Positions 24,604 to 33,587 of a stretch of DNA of 64,000 nt are shown in pieces. The first letter of the stretch is position 1; every line of letters starts with the position of its first letter. The DNA is from Acidimicrobiia bacterium (GTDB lineage: Bacteria; Actinomycetota; Acidimicrobiia; Acidimicrobiales; Poriferisodalaceae), in assembly GCA_022820505.1 (NCBI GenBank), contig JAJEFK010000021.1, positions 1 to 64,000 on the forward strand, given 5' to 3'. Below the pieces are notes generated by a model. It worked only from the letters and a program-made list of their open reading frames with translations. It was not told where the DNA came from and did not search any database. The position numbers and the translations under genes were made by a program.

Positions 24604-25932
24604 GTGTTCGCGGTACAGCGCGCCTCCGCGTACACGCGCGCCGATCAGGAGCGCGTCCAGCGGCGCACGGTCGTGGTGCTCATCGCCAGCCAGGCCGCCG
24701 GCGGCTTCGGCCTGGTGGCCACCTACATCGTGAGCGCCCTGCTGGCCGAGGACATCACCGGCAGCTCCACGCTGGCCACGATCGCCGCGAGCAGCCTGTC
24801 GATCGGCTCGGCCTCGGTCGCCGCGCCCATGTCGAAGCTCATGAACAAGTACGGCCGCCGCTCGGGCCTGCGCTTCGGGTACCTGGTGGGCGCGGGCGGT
24901 GCCACGCTGGCGGTGCTGGGGGCGATCCTGCTCAGCTACCCGCTGCTGTGCCTGGGGGTGTTCGGCGCCGGCGCCGGCAACGCCGCCAACCTGGCGACCC
25001 GCTACGCCGCGTCGGACTTGGCGCAGGAGAACCGGCGCGCCAGCACCATCAGCATGATCGTGTGGGCCACCACATTCGGCTCCTACACCGGCTCGGTGGT
25101 GTCGGGCTACGCGAGCGAAGTGGGCGTCTCGCTGGGCCTGCCCGACAAGACCGGTTCCTACGTGTTCGCCGGCGTGATGTTCCTGCTGGCGGCGGCGATC
25201 GTGGAGATCTTCCTGCGCCCCGACCCGCTGCACATGGCCAACGAGCTGGCGGCCGAGGGCGTCGCCAACGGCACGCAGAAGGCCCAGGCGAAGCCGACGG
25301 TGCGTGAGGCCGTCTCGCTGATCATGCAGCAGAGCCAGGCCCGTCTCGCCGTGTTCGCCATGATCGTCTCGCAGGTGACGATGGTGGGGGTGATGGCGCT
25401 CACGCCGTTGCACATGAACGCGGGCGACCAGTCTCAGAACGTCATCGGCCACATGATGGGCTTCCACATCCTGGGCATGTACCTGCTGTCGCCGCTCATC
25501 GGCCGGCTCACCGACTCGGTCGGCAAGTACCCGATGCTGTATGTCGCGGGCGGGCTATGTACCTGGGGCGCGTGGTGGGCGGCGGTGACGCCGCCCGCGG
25601 GCGTCCTCGGCGTGTTCATGGGCAACTTCCTGATCGGGCTGGGCTGGTGCTTCGGCGTGGTGGCCGCGTCGAGCCTGCTGGTGGAGCTGTACCCGATACA
25701 TCAGCGGGTGTCGGTGCAGGGCGTGGGCGACTTCGCCATGCTCGGCGCCGGTGCGATGGCGGGCCTCAGCTCGGGTGCGCTGTACGAGACGTTCCAGTAC
25801 CGCGGCGTGAACTACGCGAATGCGCTGTTCGGCGTGGCGCTGGTGCTGGTGACGTTCTTCACCTACACCGGCGTGCGCCGGGCCATGCGCCGACCCCGCC
25901 GCCAGCAGCCGGCGGTCGCCGTCGGCGGCTGA
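24604..25932 (+). CDS. MFS transporter
   Basis: A 442-residue major facilitator with about twelve transmembrane helices. The loop between helices 2 and 3 reads MNKYGRRSGLR, the MFS signature, and a matching loop in the second half is GRLTDSVGKYP. A cytoplasmic stretch near residues 210-245 (NELAAEGVANGTQKAQAKP) divides the two six-helix halves. It is probably a proton-coupled exporter of small molecules; the substrate is unknown. GGAGGGG at 24594-24600 sets the GTG at 24604. The reading frame upstream of it overlaps the divergent LLM gene and is not coding. Confidence 0.88.
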   Translation: MFAVQRASAYTRADQERVQRRTVVVLIASQAAGGFGLVATYIVSALLAEDITGSSTLATIAASSLSIGSASVAAPMSKLMNKYGRRSGLRFGYLVGAGGATLAVLGAILLSYPLLCLGVFGAGAGNAANLATRYAASDLAQENRRASTISMIVWATTFGSYTGSVVSGYASEVGVSLGLPDKTGSYVFAGVMFLLAAAIVEIFLRPDPLHMANELAAEGVANGTQKAQAKPTVREAVSLIMQQSQARLAVFAMIVSQVTMVGVMALTPLHMNAGDQSQNVIGHMMGFHILGMYLLSPLIGRLTDSVGKYPMLYVAGGLCTWGAWWAAVTPPAGVLGVFMGNFLIGLGWCFGVVAASSLLVELYPIHQRVSVQGVGDFAMLGAGAMAGLSSGALYETFQYRGVNYANALFGVALVLVTFFTYTGVRRAMRRPRRQQPAVAVGG

Positions 25933-26023
25933 GCGACATCGCGGCGGCGTCGCCGCTCGTCCAGCGGCTGCTGGACCGACTGCTGTTGCCGGGCGCCGGG
26001 CGCGCTGTACGCAGCGCTGCTCG

Positions 26024-26866
26024 CTAGGGCGCAGTGAAGCTGAAGGTGCGCTCGCCGTTCAGGACAACCTCGAACCTCTCGCCCGAGATGAACCCGTCGC
26101 CGAGGTGGACGATGGCGTCGAGTTCCAGGTCGCGCTCGGAGCAGTCCTGCGCCCACGGCAGCGGTGCCGGCACCCATGCCGTCACGGCGACCTCGAAGCG
26201 GCTGCCGTTGCGCACGGCTTCCTCCCGGCCGATGTGGTAGCAGCCGTGGTCGCTCGAGGTCACGAACACGACTTGCAGGTAGCCGCTGCTCTGGCTGCCG
26301 GTCGAGCCCTCCCAGATCATTCCCACATCGGTGGCGTGCACTGGCGCTTCGACTCGGTCGGGGTCCGTCGGGCTCCAACCGTCGGGCGCCAGCTCTGGCG
26401 GCGGCTCCACCATCACGAGCGTCATGTCGACCCGGCGTGGGTTGCCCCGGGTGATCACGTCGTAGGCGGTGTCGTTCGTGAACGCCATCCGACCGTCGCC
26501 TTCAGTGATCACCGCCGAGACTGAGTAGACGTTGCGGTCGTCGATCTCGTCGCTGACGTAGCGCAGTTCGAAGTCGATCGGCACCTGGCCGGGACTGCTG
26601 ATGATCTGCTCGGCGACGAGCACCGAGGCTGCATCGGCGAGAGACGTGTCGCGTAGCTGCACGGTCACGACGGCATCGGGCGTCAGCGCGATGCGCTCGC
26701 GGTAGGTGATCGTGCCGCGCACCGACGCGTCGGCACCCGGCGGTGCGGGGGTGACCACTTCGGTGGTGTCGTCGTAGTAGCCGCATGCACCGGCGACGAA
26801 CGCGAGAGCGATGGCTGCGCACCACACCCACCGGCGGTCGTTCGGGTTCCCCAGAGCCGATGTCAC
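26024..26866 (-). CDS. YbaY-like lipoprotein
   Basis: A 280-residue exported lipoprotein with signal AIALAFVAGAC (lipobox VAGAC) and a YbaY domain at about residues 45-150: VRGTITYRERIALTPDAVVT, VTVQLRDTSLADA, PIDFELRYV and VYSVSAVI. YbaY domains are beta-sandwiches of unclear function, linked to type III secretion chaperone YscW in name only. A second beta-rich domain ending in ERTFSFTAP follows. The GTG at 26866 overlaps the stop of the Asp/Glu-racemase-like gene by 4 bases, so it belongs to that operon. Confidence 0.82.
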   Translation of the reverse strand: MTSALGNPNDRRWVWCAAIALAFVAGACGYYDDTTEVVTPAPPGADASVRGTITYRERIALTPDAVVTVQLRDTSLADAASVLVAEQIISSPGQVPIDFELRYVSDEIDDRNVYSVSAVITEGDGRMAFTNDTAYDVITRGNPRRVDMTLVMVEPPPELAPDGWSPTDPDRVEAPVHATDVGMIWEGSTGSQSSGYLQVVFVTSSDHGCYHIGREEAVRNGSRFEVAVTAWVPAPLPWAQDCSERDLELDAIVHLGDGFISGERFEVVLNGERTFSFTAP

Positions 26867-27726
26867 GGATCTGCTGCTGAGCTCGATTCGGGATCGCGCT
26901 GCAGCGAGGCCAGCAGCGAGCCCTGCCGTCCCAGCGGCTCCACGCCGAGTGTGCGGAAAATACGCCAGTGCAGGCTGATGTCGGAGGCGATGATCGGCAC
27001 GCCGAGCTGAGCTTCGATGTCCGCGGCCAGGCTCACGATTCGGCGTGGCAGCCCGTCGGCGCCCCGGTAGTTGGACATGCCGTTGACCAGCACTGCGTCC
27101 ACGTCGGGCGCCTGGCTCAGGGCGCGCTCGCACGACCGCAGCGCCAGGTCGCCGGGGAAGATCCACGTGCAGTCGTTCACCTCGTCCTGGGTGTCGTACC
27201 AGCCCTGGTCGACGAAGTTCCCCGCCCACACCACGTCGATGCCGGCACTGCGCAGGAATCGCACCACGCCGTCGCGCCAGTCGGGCCAGAAGTACACGGC
27301 ATTGAGGGCGATCCGCTCGTAGCCCTGTGCCTCGCAGGCCTCCACCAGCGTCAGGCCGGCCATGTGGAACGGCGTCTCGTACTTCTCGGACATCTCGGCG
27401 GTGAACCGGCGGATATCGGCAGCGTCGGTGCCGGCGGCATGCACCCAGTTCGTGCCGACCTGCCCCACCACGTCGGCGCCGCTGCCCGACAGGCAGTGCA
27501 CGGTCTCCTCGAGCAGGTGAAACAGCCCCGCCCGGTCACTGAGCCGGTGCGCGTAGCCGGGGGCGTGCAGCAGGCGACCGTGCACGCCCACCGTCGGCGG
27601 GCACATGCGCAGGAAGTCGGTGGGCGCCGCGTCGAAATCCATCGGCGGTGCCGTGAAGCCGACCTGGTGCGGGAACAGCTTCTTCGACGGGTCAGCCCAC
27701 TTCGCCGGCTTGATGGACTCGCTCAC
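26863..27726 (-). CDS. Asp/Glu racemase or maleate-isomerase-like protein lacking the catalytic cysteines
   Basis: A 287-residue protein with the two-domain fold of the aspartate/glutamate/hydantoin racemase and arylmalonate decarboxylase superfamily. The first conserved loop reads GADVVGQVGTNWVHAAG and the second VDAVLVNGMSNYRGADG, followed by GVPIIASDISLHWRIF. In active racemases and maleate isomerases those loops carry Cys (GCTS and SCTN); here Gly-Thr and Gly-Met-Ser replace them. The reaction must therefore differ or be lost. The start GTG at 27726 overlaps nothing; the 3' end couples to the lipoprotein gene. Confidence 0.75.
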   Translation of the reverse strand: MSESIKPAKWADPSKKLFPHQVGFTAPPMDFDAAPTDFLRMCPPTVGVHGRLLHAPGYAHRLSDRAGLFHLLEETVHCLSGSGADVVGQVGTNWVHAAGTDAADIRRFTAEMSEKYETPFHMAGLTLVEACEAQGYERIALNAVYFWPDWRDGVVRFLRSAGIDVVWAGNFVDQGWYDTQDEVNDCTWIFPGDLALRSCERALSQAPDVDAVLVNGMSNYRGADGLPRRIVSLAADIEAQLGVPIIASDISLHWRIFRTLGVEPLGRQGSLLASLQRDPESSSAADP

Positions 27727-27806
27727 CGGTCGCGCACCCTTCCTGCCGGTGCCGTGCCGGTGCTCTGCCGGGTCTGGGGCGAGGACGTGCGGCCGCGGGC
27801 CGGCAT

Positions 27807-28568
27807 TCAGGCGCTCCAGCCGCCGTCGACGTGGATCGTCTGGCCGGTGATGTAGCTGGCGCCGGCGCACAGGAACAGGCACGCGTCCGCGTATTCGGCG
27901 GCGGTGCCGGGACGGCCCAGCGGCAGCGACTCGGAGTCTTCGAAGACCGTCGCCCAGCGGATCGGGAAGTTGGTGGAGTCGGGGTGCACGTAGCTGGGGG
28001 AGATGGCGTTCACCCGCACCTCGGGGGCGAGGCCGCGCGCCAGCTCCTTGGTGAGCGTGATGAGGGCGCCCTTGGCCACGCTGTAGGGCGAGCTGGAGCC
28101 GCCGCCCCGCCAGCCCGACATGGATGCGGTGTTCACGATGGCCCCGCGTGCTGCCGTCAGGTACGGCGCAGCGGCTTTGGCAGTGCGGAAGGCCGACAGC
28201 AGGTTGATCGACAGCGCTTCGGCCCACAGTTCCTCGGTCTGCGATTCGAGATCGTCGGCCGGGATGGTCTGCAGGGTGACGGGATGCCCGGCGATGTTCA
28301 GCAGGTAGTCGATGCCGCCCATCCGGTCGGCGGCAGCTTCGACCATGGCCGCCACCGAGTCGTTGTCGCGCAGGTCGCACGGTGCCTCGAACACGTCGAG
28401 GCCGTCTTCCTGCAGCGCTTGCACGGTTCCGGCGAGCCGCTCGCCGGGCAGGTCGGCGATGGCCACCGTGCTGCCGTTCTCGGCGAACGTACGGGTGACG
28501 CCGAGGCCGATGCCGCTGGCCCCGCCGCTGACGATGCTGCGCTTGCCGGTGAGATCGGCGCTGATCAT
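27807..28568 (-). CDS. Short-chain dehydrogenase/reductase
   Basis: A 253-residue classical SDR. The cofactor loop is SGGASGIG (14-21), AIADLPGER follows strand 2 with an Asp that favours NAD, the NNAG equivalent is NIAG, and Ser, Tyr and Lys are present (VNTASMSG, SPYSVAKG). AAGGAGG precedes the ATG at 28568 by about 8 bases. It lies between the dioxygenase and the racemase-like gene and would fit oxidation of a secondary alcohol in the same pathway. Confidence 0.9.
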   Translation of the reverse strand: MISADLTGKRSIVSGGASGIGLGVTRTFAENGSTVAIADLPGERLAGTVQALQEDGLDVFEAPCDLRDNDSVAAMVEAAADRMGGIDYLLNIAGHPVTLQTIPADDLESQTEELWAEALSINLLSAFRTAKAAAPYLTAARGAIVNTASMSGWRGGGSSSPYSVAKGALITLTKELARGLAPEVRVNAISPSYVHPDSTNFPIRWATVFEDSESLPLGRPGTAAEYADACLFLCAGASYITGQTIHVDGGWSA

Positions 28569-28599
28569 GTGGCGGCCTCCTTCGTGGATCGCTGATCGC

Positions 28600-29895
28600 T
28601 CATGAGCCCTGTGGCAGGTACTGGTCGTGGCACCACGGGTCGAGCTGCAGGCTGAGCTCGCGCAGGCGGCCGTGGAACTCGTCGCGGGGCACGTGGCACA
28701 GCCGGATGTGCCGGCCCGATGCGGGGTCGAACTCGGTGCGGCCGTGCATGACCCGGTGGTTGTCGATGAGCACGCCCTGGCCGGGCTCGACCCGGATGGT
28801 TGCCGTGAATTCGGGGCTCAGCATGCGGTTGCTGTAGGCCCGGATGGCGTCGTAGAGGCGGTCGACGTCGCTTGCCGGCACGTCGAGCGGCCCGAGCGCC
28901 CGGTCGAAGTAGCGGATGCCGCTGAGGCGTCCGAACTCGTCGAGCCGGATGACCGGGCTGCGGCTGCGCAGGTTGATCTCGCCGGGGTGGCGCCGCACAT
29001 GGGTGACGGGCAGCGTGGTGAGGGCCTCGAACGCGTCGGGCTCGTCGGCGCGCAGCGACTCGGCGATGGCGAAGCCGTCCACGTAGGTGCTCATGCCCCC
29101 GACATCGGTGTTGACCAGGCAGTGGAAGATGTCGATGCCGGGCGGGGAGTAATAGAAGGCGTCGTCGATGTGGGGCGCCTGGGCCATGCCGGTCTTGGCG
29201 CCGAGCTTGGCCACGGGCTCGGCCCGAACGTCGTAGATGCGGCCATAGACGGTCGTCTCGTGGATGGGGCCGACGAGGTTGGCGAGCTGCTCGGTGCACG
29301 CGGGGTCGGTGCCCAAGTTGTCGATGCGCACGATGCCGTATCGGGCCAAGAGCCGGTAGGCGTGCAGTTGGCCGTCGGCGCCGTCGCCGGCGTCGGTCCA
29401 GTCAACGGTGGGGAAGTCGTCGGCCAGTTCGGCCCGCCAGGTGGCGGGCTGCCACGCGGCCCTGCGCCGGCGAGCCTCGTCGTCGTAGGCATTCGCTGCG
29501 AGCCAGTCGCTGCCATAGGCGGAACGGTGCCCGTCCGGCCACGTCAGCACCAAGTCGCCGTTGCAGGTCCCGGCGTTCACCGGTGCGATGTCGGGAGGGA
29601 TGCTCGCCACGGTCGTGAAGCGGATGCCGTCGGCGGGGTTGCCGCACTCGGCGCACCAGCAGCAATGCCGTAGCCACTGCGCCGAGTAGGTGCGCTGGCG
29701 GCCGTCGGCGAAGGTGACATGCACTTGGCGCCCGTCGATCGTCGCGCCGGTCACGGCGGGTGCGTCGGCGATGCCGAGCCGGTTGCCGAGATGCGGGTTG
29801 TAGGTGGTGATGCCTCCCACGGCCCCGTGTTCGCTCTCCTCGACCTGTGCCGCGGGCGGCTTCGCCGCCGACTCGCTCGCCGACGGTGGGTTCAC
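28600..29895 (-). CDS. Gamma-butyrobetaine-hydroxylase-like TauD/TfdA dioxygenase with DUF971 domain
   Basis: A 431-residue Fe(II)/2-oxoglutarate dioxygenase. Residues about 45-135 form the DUF971-like zinc-binding N-domain (RTYSAQWLRHCCWCAECGN), and the remainder a TauD/TfdA domain with iron ligands His242, Asp244 (APHIDD) and His384 (RVMHGRTEF), and the 2-oxoglutarate Arg near HIRLCHV. This architecture is that of gamma-butyrobetaine and trimethyllysine hydroxylases, so a quaternary-ammonium or similar substrate is possible. The GTG at 29895 lies 3 bases after the enolase-superfamily gene. Confidence 0.9.
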   Translation of the reverse strand: MNPPSASESAAKPPAAQVEESEHGAVGGITTYNPHLGNRLGIADAPAVTGATIDGRQVHVTFADGRQRTYSAQWLRHCCWCAECGNPADGIRFTTVASIPPDIAPVNAGTCNGDLVLTWPDGHRSAYGSDWLAANAYDDEARRRRAAWQPATWRAELADDFPTVDWTDAGDGADGQLHAYRLLARYGIVRIDNLGTDPACTEQLANLVGPIHETTVYGRIYDVRAEPVAKLGAKTGMAQAPHIDDAFYYSPPGIDIFHCLVNTDVGGMSTYVDGFAIAESLRADEPDAFEALTTLPVTHVRRHPGEINLRSRSPVIRLDEFGRLSGIRYFDRALGPLDVPASDVDRLYDAIRAYSNRMLSPEFTATIRVEPGQGVLIDNHRVMHGRTEFDPASGRHIRLCHVPRDEFHGRLRELSLQLDPWCHDQYLPQGS

Positions 29896-29898
29896 CGC

Positions 29899-31104
29899 TC
29901 AGTCGCCCCTGCCGGTTGCAGCATCGAGTGTGTGCGCTGCGACCAGGTCGTCGTTGAGTTCCACGCCGAGCCCGGCGCCTGTCGGCAGCGCTGCGTAGCC
30001 GTCGACGATGTCGGGCTCGGGCGGGTGCACCAGGTCTGTGCGCAGGCGGGACGGGCCGAGCCGCGACGAGCGGAACTCCACCATCGGGATCGTCAGCGCT
30101 GCTGCCTGCAGGTGGAAGTTGGCGACGTCGGTGATGCCCGTGGCGAAGCTGTGGGGGATGAGCTGCGCGCCGTGCAGCTCGCACAGCTCGGCGATGCGCA
30201 TCAGCTCGGTGAACCCTCCGGCGCGGCTGACGCCGGGCTGCACCAGCGACACCCCGCCCGTGGTCAGCCATTCCCGCACTTCCCAGCGCCCCGCTGCGAA
30301 CTCGGCACCGCCCACCCGGATGGGCGAAACGGCGGCCAGGCGGGCATGGCCGGCCAGGTCGTCGTGGCGCAGCGGTGCTTCGGCGAAGGCCACGTCGTAG
30401 TCCTCGATGCGTCGCAGCGTCCAGGCGGCGTCGTGCCAGTCCCACCAGCGGTAGCCGAAGTCGAGCGCCATGGTGAGCTCGTTGCCGAGCGCTTCCCGGC
30501 AGTTGCCGACGAAGTCAACGACGGCCCGGTCGGAAACCTCGGCGCCGAACAGCACCGGCACCTTGACCGCGGTGAGGCCCTGGTCGGCGGCGATGGCGGC
30601 CTGGCGGGTGACCTCGTCGAGCACGGCCGACATCGGGCCGTCGTAGATGTCGCCGGGGTAGCAGGTGGCATACGGCCGGATGCGCTCGCTGCGGGCGCCG
30701 CCGAGCAGCTTGTACGCGGGCAGGCCGAGCTGGCGCCCGGCGAGGTCGTACAGCGCGATGTCCACGGCCGAGTACGCCTGGATGAAGGTGCCGCGGCGCC
30801 CGTGGTAGAAGCTGCCGTGGTACGCCCGGTCGTACAGCGCCGCGGCTTCGATCGGGTCGGCGCCCACCACCACGTCGGTGATGCCCTGGCTCCAGAAGTG
30901 AATGGTGCGCTGGTCGATCATCGCCTTGACGACGGCGGGCGTGCACACCGACTCGCCGATGCCGACCCGCCCGTCCTCGTCGGTCACCTTGACGAGCAGC
31001 GTTTCCTCGGAGCCTTCGGCGAAGGCATTGCCGACAGCGGGCACCGAGACGATGAGGGCTTCAACCGCGGCAACAGCGCACGGCTGGCGGGCGGTCGCTG
31101 TCAT
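29899..31104 (-). CDS. Enolase-superfamily (mandelate racemase/muconate lactonizing) enzyme
   Basis: A 401-residue member of the enolase superfamily. The capping domain occupies roughly residues 10-130, then the barrel: LTAVKVPVLFG (Lys on strand 2), MALDFGYRW (first metal Asp), VAFAEAPLRHDD (Glu), a third acidic position in RVGGAEFAAG, and a His in IPHSFATGI. Members abstract a proton alpha to a carboxylate (dehydratases, racemases). Acid-sugar or hydroxy-acid dehydration is the likely role. The ATG at 31104 is preferred over the frame to 31164. It probably shares a transcript with the dioxygenase. Confidence 0.88.
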   Translation of the reverse strand: MTATARQPCAVAAVEALIVSVPAVGNAFAEGSEETLLVKVTDEDGRVGIGESVCTPAVVKAMIDQRTIHFWSQGITDVVVGADPIEAAALYDRAYHGSFYHGRRGTFIQAYSAVDIALYDLAGRQLGLPAYKLLGGARSERIRPYATCYPGDIYDGPMSAVLDEVTRQAAIAADQGLTAVKVPVLFGAEVSDRAVVDFVGNCREALGNELTMALDFGYRWWDWHDAAWTLRRIEDYDVAFAEAPLRHDDLAGHARLAAVSPIRVGGAEFAAGRWEVREWLTTGGVSLVQPGVSRAGGFTELMRIAELCELHGAQLIPHSFATGITDVANFHLQAAALTIPMVEFRSSRLGPSRLRTDLVHPPEPDIVDGYAALPTGAGLGVELNDDLVAAHTLDAATGRGD

Positions 31105-31175
31105 GTCCGCACTAACCCCGGACCAGCCGGGCGCGCCTGCTGGCTGTCGCGCTCCGCGTGGCATTCGCCGTCAAG

Positions 31176-31934
31176 TCAGCCGCCGATGGGGCTCTGTGCT
31201 GTGAGGCCACCGTCCACAGTAAACACGCTGCCCGATACGAAACTGGCCGCGGGGCCCGCCAGCCAGGCAACCACTTCGGCGACGTCATCGGGGGTGCCGA
31301 GCCTGCCGACGGGATGGCGCTCGACGGCTGCCAGCCGGGCCGCGGCCGGGTCTGCTTCGAGGTCGAACACGGCATCGGCGAGCGCAGTGGCGATCCAGCC
31401 AGGACTGACCGCCACGCAGCGGATGCCCTGATGGCCGTGATCGATGGCGATGGCCCGAGTGAGGGCCTCCACGGCACCTTTGGACGCGTTGTAGGCGGCC
31501 ATGCCGGCGTCGGCGTGGGTCGCGGCGATCGACGCGATGTTGATGATGACGCCGCCGTCCTGCCGCTCGGCTCGCTGGCCGTGGCGCTGGCTCGACATCT
31601 GACGCACGGCCGCACGGCACATGTTGAACACGCCCCGCACGTTGACGTCCATGACGTGATCGAATTCGTCATCGGTGGTGTCGGCAATGGTCTTCTCCAC
31701 TTGCACGCCGGCGTTGTTCACCACCACATCCAGCCGCCCGAACCGCTCGACTGCGGCGGCCACCAGCGCATCGGCCTGGACCGGATTCGCCACATCGGTC
31801 TGCAGCCACGCGGCACCTGCCAGATCGGGCTCCCGCCGGCTGCCGGTCAGCACGTCCCAGCCGTCAGCCAGGAACCGCCGAGCGATCGCCTCGCCGATCC
31901 CCGAGCTCGCCCCCGTCACCACCACACTGCTCAC
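31176..31934 (-). CDS. Short-chain dehydrogenase/reductase
   Basis: A 252-residue classical SDR with TGASSGIG near residues 7-14, NNAG, INIASIAATHAD (Ser), AYNASKG (Tyr, Lys) and the C-terminal GSVFTVDGG. The start GTG at 31934 has GGGGAGG about 8 bases upstream. A loop insertion (SSQRHGQRAERQDGG) before the catalytic Ser is unusual. It is probably the first gene of the minus-strand cluster that ends with the YbaY-like lipoprotein. Confidence 0.9.
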   Translation of the reverse strand: MSSVVVTGASSGIGEAIARRFLADGWDVLTGSRREPDLAGAAWLQTDVANPVQADALVAAAVERFGRLDVVVNNAGVQVEKTIADTTDDEFDHVMDVNVRGVFNMCRAAVRQMSSQRHGQRAERQDGGVIINIASIAATHADAGMAAYNASKGAVEALTRAIAIDHGHQGIRCVAVSPGWIATALADAVFDLEADPAAARLAAVERHPVGRLGTPDDVAEVVAWLAGPAASFVSGSVFTVDGGLTAQSPIGG

Positions 31935-32028
31935 GGCGCCTCCCCAGCGTTCCCATCGGGCAGGCTTGCAGCATGTCTCACGGGCGACACGCTGTTTGCC
32001 CATTCGACGGCGACCGGGGAGCTGCCAC

Positions 32029-32394
32029 GTGAGGATCGTCGCGATTGACCATGTGCAGCTGGCGATGCCGCCCGGCGGCGAGGCCGACGCGCAGGCCTTC
32101 TACGAGGGACTGCTCGGTGTGCCGCGTGTGCCGAAGCCGCCCCACCTTGCGCGACGTGGCGGTTGCTGGTTCGAGAGCGACTCGGTCAAGGTCCACCTGG
32201 GCGTCGAGGATTCGTTCAGACCTGCTCGCAAGGCCCACCCTGCGCTGCACGTGCAGGATCTTCCCGCGCTCGTCGAGCTGCTCCGCGGTGCCGGCGTCGC
32301 AGTCCGGGACGACGAGCCGCTGGAGGGCTACGACCGCGTCTACGTGGACGATCCCTTCGGCAACCGCTTGGAACTGCTCGAACCGCGCACCTGA
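32029..32394 (+). CDS. VOC family protein
   Basis: A 121-residue VOC protein. It begins IVAIDHVQLAMPPGGEADAQ, has a central HPALHVQDLPALVELL and ends VYVDDPFGNRLELLEPRT, with His, His and Glu in the usual metal-ligand positions. The start GTG at 32029 has GGGGAG 9 bases upstream; the longer frame from 31675 overlaps the divergent SDR. It is divergent from the catabolic cluster and may belong to it functionally. Confidence 0.87.
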   Translation: MRIVAIDHVQLAMPPGGEADAQAFYEGLLGVPRVPKPPHLARRGGCWFESDSVKVHLGVEDSFRPARKAHPALHVQDLPALVELLRGAGVAVRDDEPLEGYDRVYVDDPFGNRLELLEPRT

Positions 32395-32412
32395 CAGGCG
32401 CAACCGCGGTAA

Positions 32413-33564
32413 TCAGGGACGGAACGATTCGAGTTTCAGAACGGGGTCGGTCCAGCCGTCGTCGGTGAAGAGCGTGCCGGCGAGCCGCCCGATCTCATCG
32501 GCTGACTTGGCCGCCGAACCGCATCCGCCGACCGCGACGGCGACGCGGTCGTCTACCCAGTCGATCCACGGCAGGTCGTGCGGCGTGTTCGTGACGACGC
32601 AGGGCTTGAAGTCGCGCGACCGGATCGTGCGGTCGGGGAGGAATTCGCGCAACCGGGCCTCAAGGTCGTCTGCCTCGGCCACGCTCCCGCCGCTGCGGAA
32701 CCAGTCGACCACGGTGGGAACATCGTCGGCCATGGTGGCGGCGGGGTCGTAGCCACCGATCTTCAGCATGACCCGTCCGTCGGGGAACCGAACGGGCGGA
32801 ACCCAGTAGACGTCGTGTCGAGGATCTTCCTCGCAGGTGGCCGGGTCGGTCCGGGAGATCAGGCTCGGCAGCACCGGGCCGTCGTCGAGCTCGGCCATCA
32901 GGATCGTCCGCAGGCTGCGCTCGAGCGGCAGGTTGACGCCGACCAGCTCGGCCGCCCACGCGCCGGTGCACAGCAGCACGCCCTGGGCGAGCAGCGTGTC
33001 GTTGCCGACGGTCAGCTGCACGCCGTCGGGCGTCGGCACGGCCGCGGAAACCGGCGCGTCCACGACCGTCCCGCCCGCCGCGGCCGTCAGCCGGCTCTGC
33101 GCTGCGATCATCCGTCGCGGGTTGATGTGCCCGGCCGGTGCTGCTTCGAAGACGATCGCATCCGCGCTCGACATGTCGATCCCAAAGCGCTCTGCGACCT
33201 CAGCAGCGGTGACCTCGCTCGCGTCAACGTCGAGTTCGAGCGCGTGGGCGAGATCTGCATGCGGATTCGCCCCCGAATAGACCAGTCCGGTGCCGGCATG
33301 AAACCCGATGCCCGAGCGCTCCTCGATGTCGGCATACCTGCCGATCGCGCGGATCGCCAAGTGTGACCAGGCAGGATCCGGATCGATCATCCGCGTAATC
33401 CGGCCTTCGTCGTAGTGGCTCGCGAACGGACCACTTGACGCTGCGTAGTCCTCTGGCTCACCAGGCCCGATCAACGCGACCGAGTGTCCGGCCTCCGCGA
33501 GATGGCGGGCCGCAGCACTGCCGATCAGCCCCCGCCCAACAACCGCCACCTCAAAGTTCGACAT
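32413..33564 (-). CDS. FAD-dependent amine/amino-acid oxidase-like protein (DAO family)
   Basis: A 383-residue DAO-family flavoprotein. VAVVGRGLIGSAAARHLAEAG gives the FAD loop at residues 6-18; HYDEGRITRMIDPDPAW, a typical sarcosine/N-methyltryptophan-oxidase feature, follows. The C-terminal flavin contact reads VAVAVGGCGSAAKSADEIGRL, where a Cys lies where some family members attach FAD covalently, though this is a guess. It would oxidise secondary amines or amino acids. The ATG at 33564 has TACGTT 6 bases upstream. Confidence 0.88.
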   Translation of the reverse strand: MSNFEVAVVGRGLIGSAAARHLAEAGHSVALIGPGEPEDYAASSGPFASHYDEGRITRMIDPDPAWSHLAIRAIGRYADIEERSGIGFHAGTGLVYSGANPHADLAHALELDVDASEVTAAEVAERFGIDMSSADAIVFEAAPAGHINPRRMIAAQSRLTAAAGGTVVDAPVSAAVPTPDGVQLTVGNDTLLAQGVLLCTGAWAAELVGVNLPLERSLRTILMAELDDGPVLPSLISRTDPATCEEDPRHDVYWVPPVRFPDGRVMLKIGGYDPAATMADDVPTVVDWFRSGGSVAEADDLEARLREFLPDRTIRSRDFKPCVVTNTPHDLPWIDWVDDRVAVAVGGCGSAAKSADEIGRLAGTLFTDDGWTDPVLKLESFRP

Positions 33565-33570
33565 GCCCGC

Positions 33571-33576
33571 AACGTA
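33571..33576 (-). promoter_or_regulatory. TACGTT -10 hexamer, leaderless start
   Basis: TACGTT on the minus strand ends 6 bases before the ATG at 33564. The sequence TACGTTGCGGGC is nearly repeated in front of the gene starting at 37435. Confidence 0.5.
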
Positions 33577-33587
33577 GACCGGCGCAG

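Noticed and set aside
32160..32180. GGTTCGA stretch resembling a tRNA T-loop
   Set aside because: No acceptor, D or anticodon stem can be built around it and it lies inside a VOC coding region.
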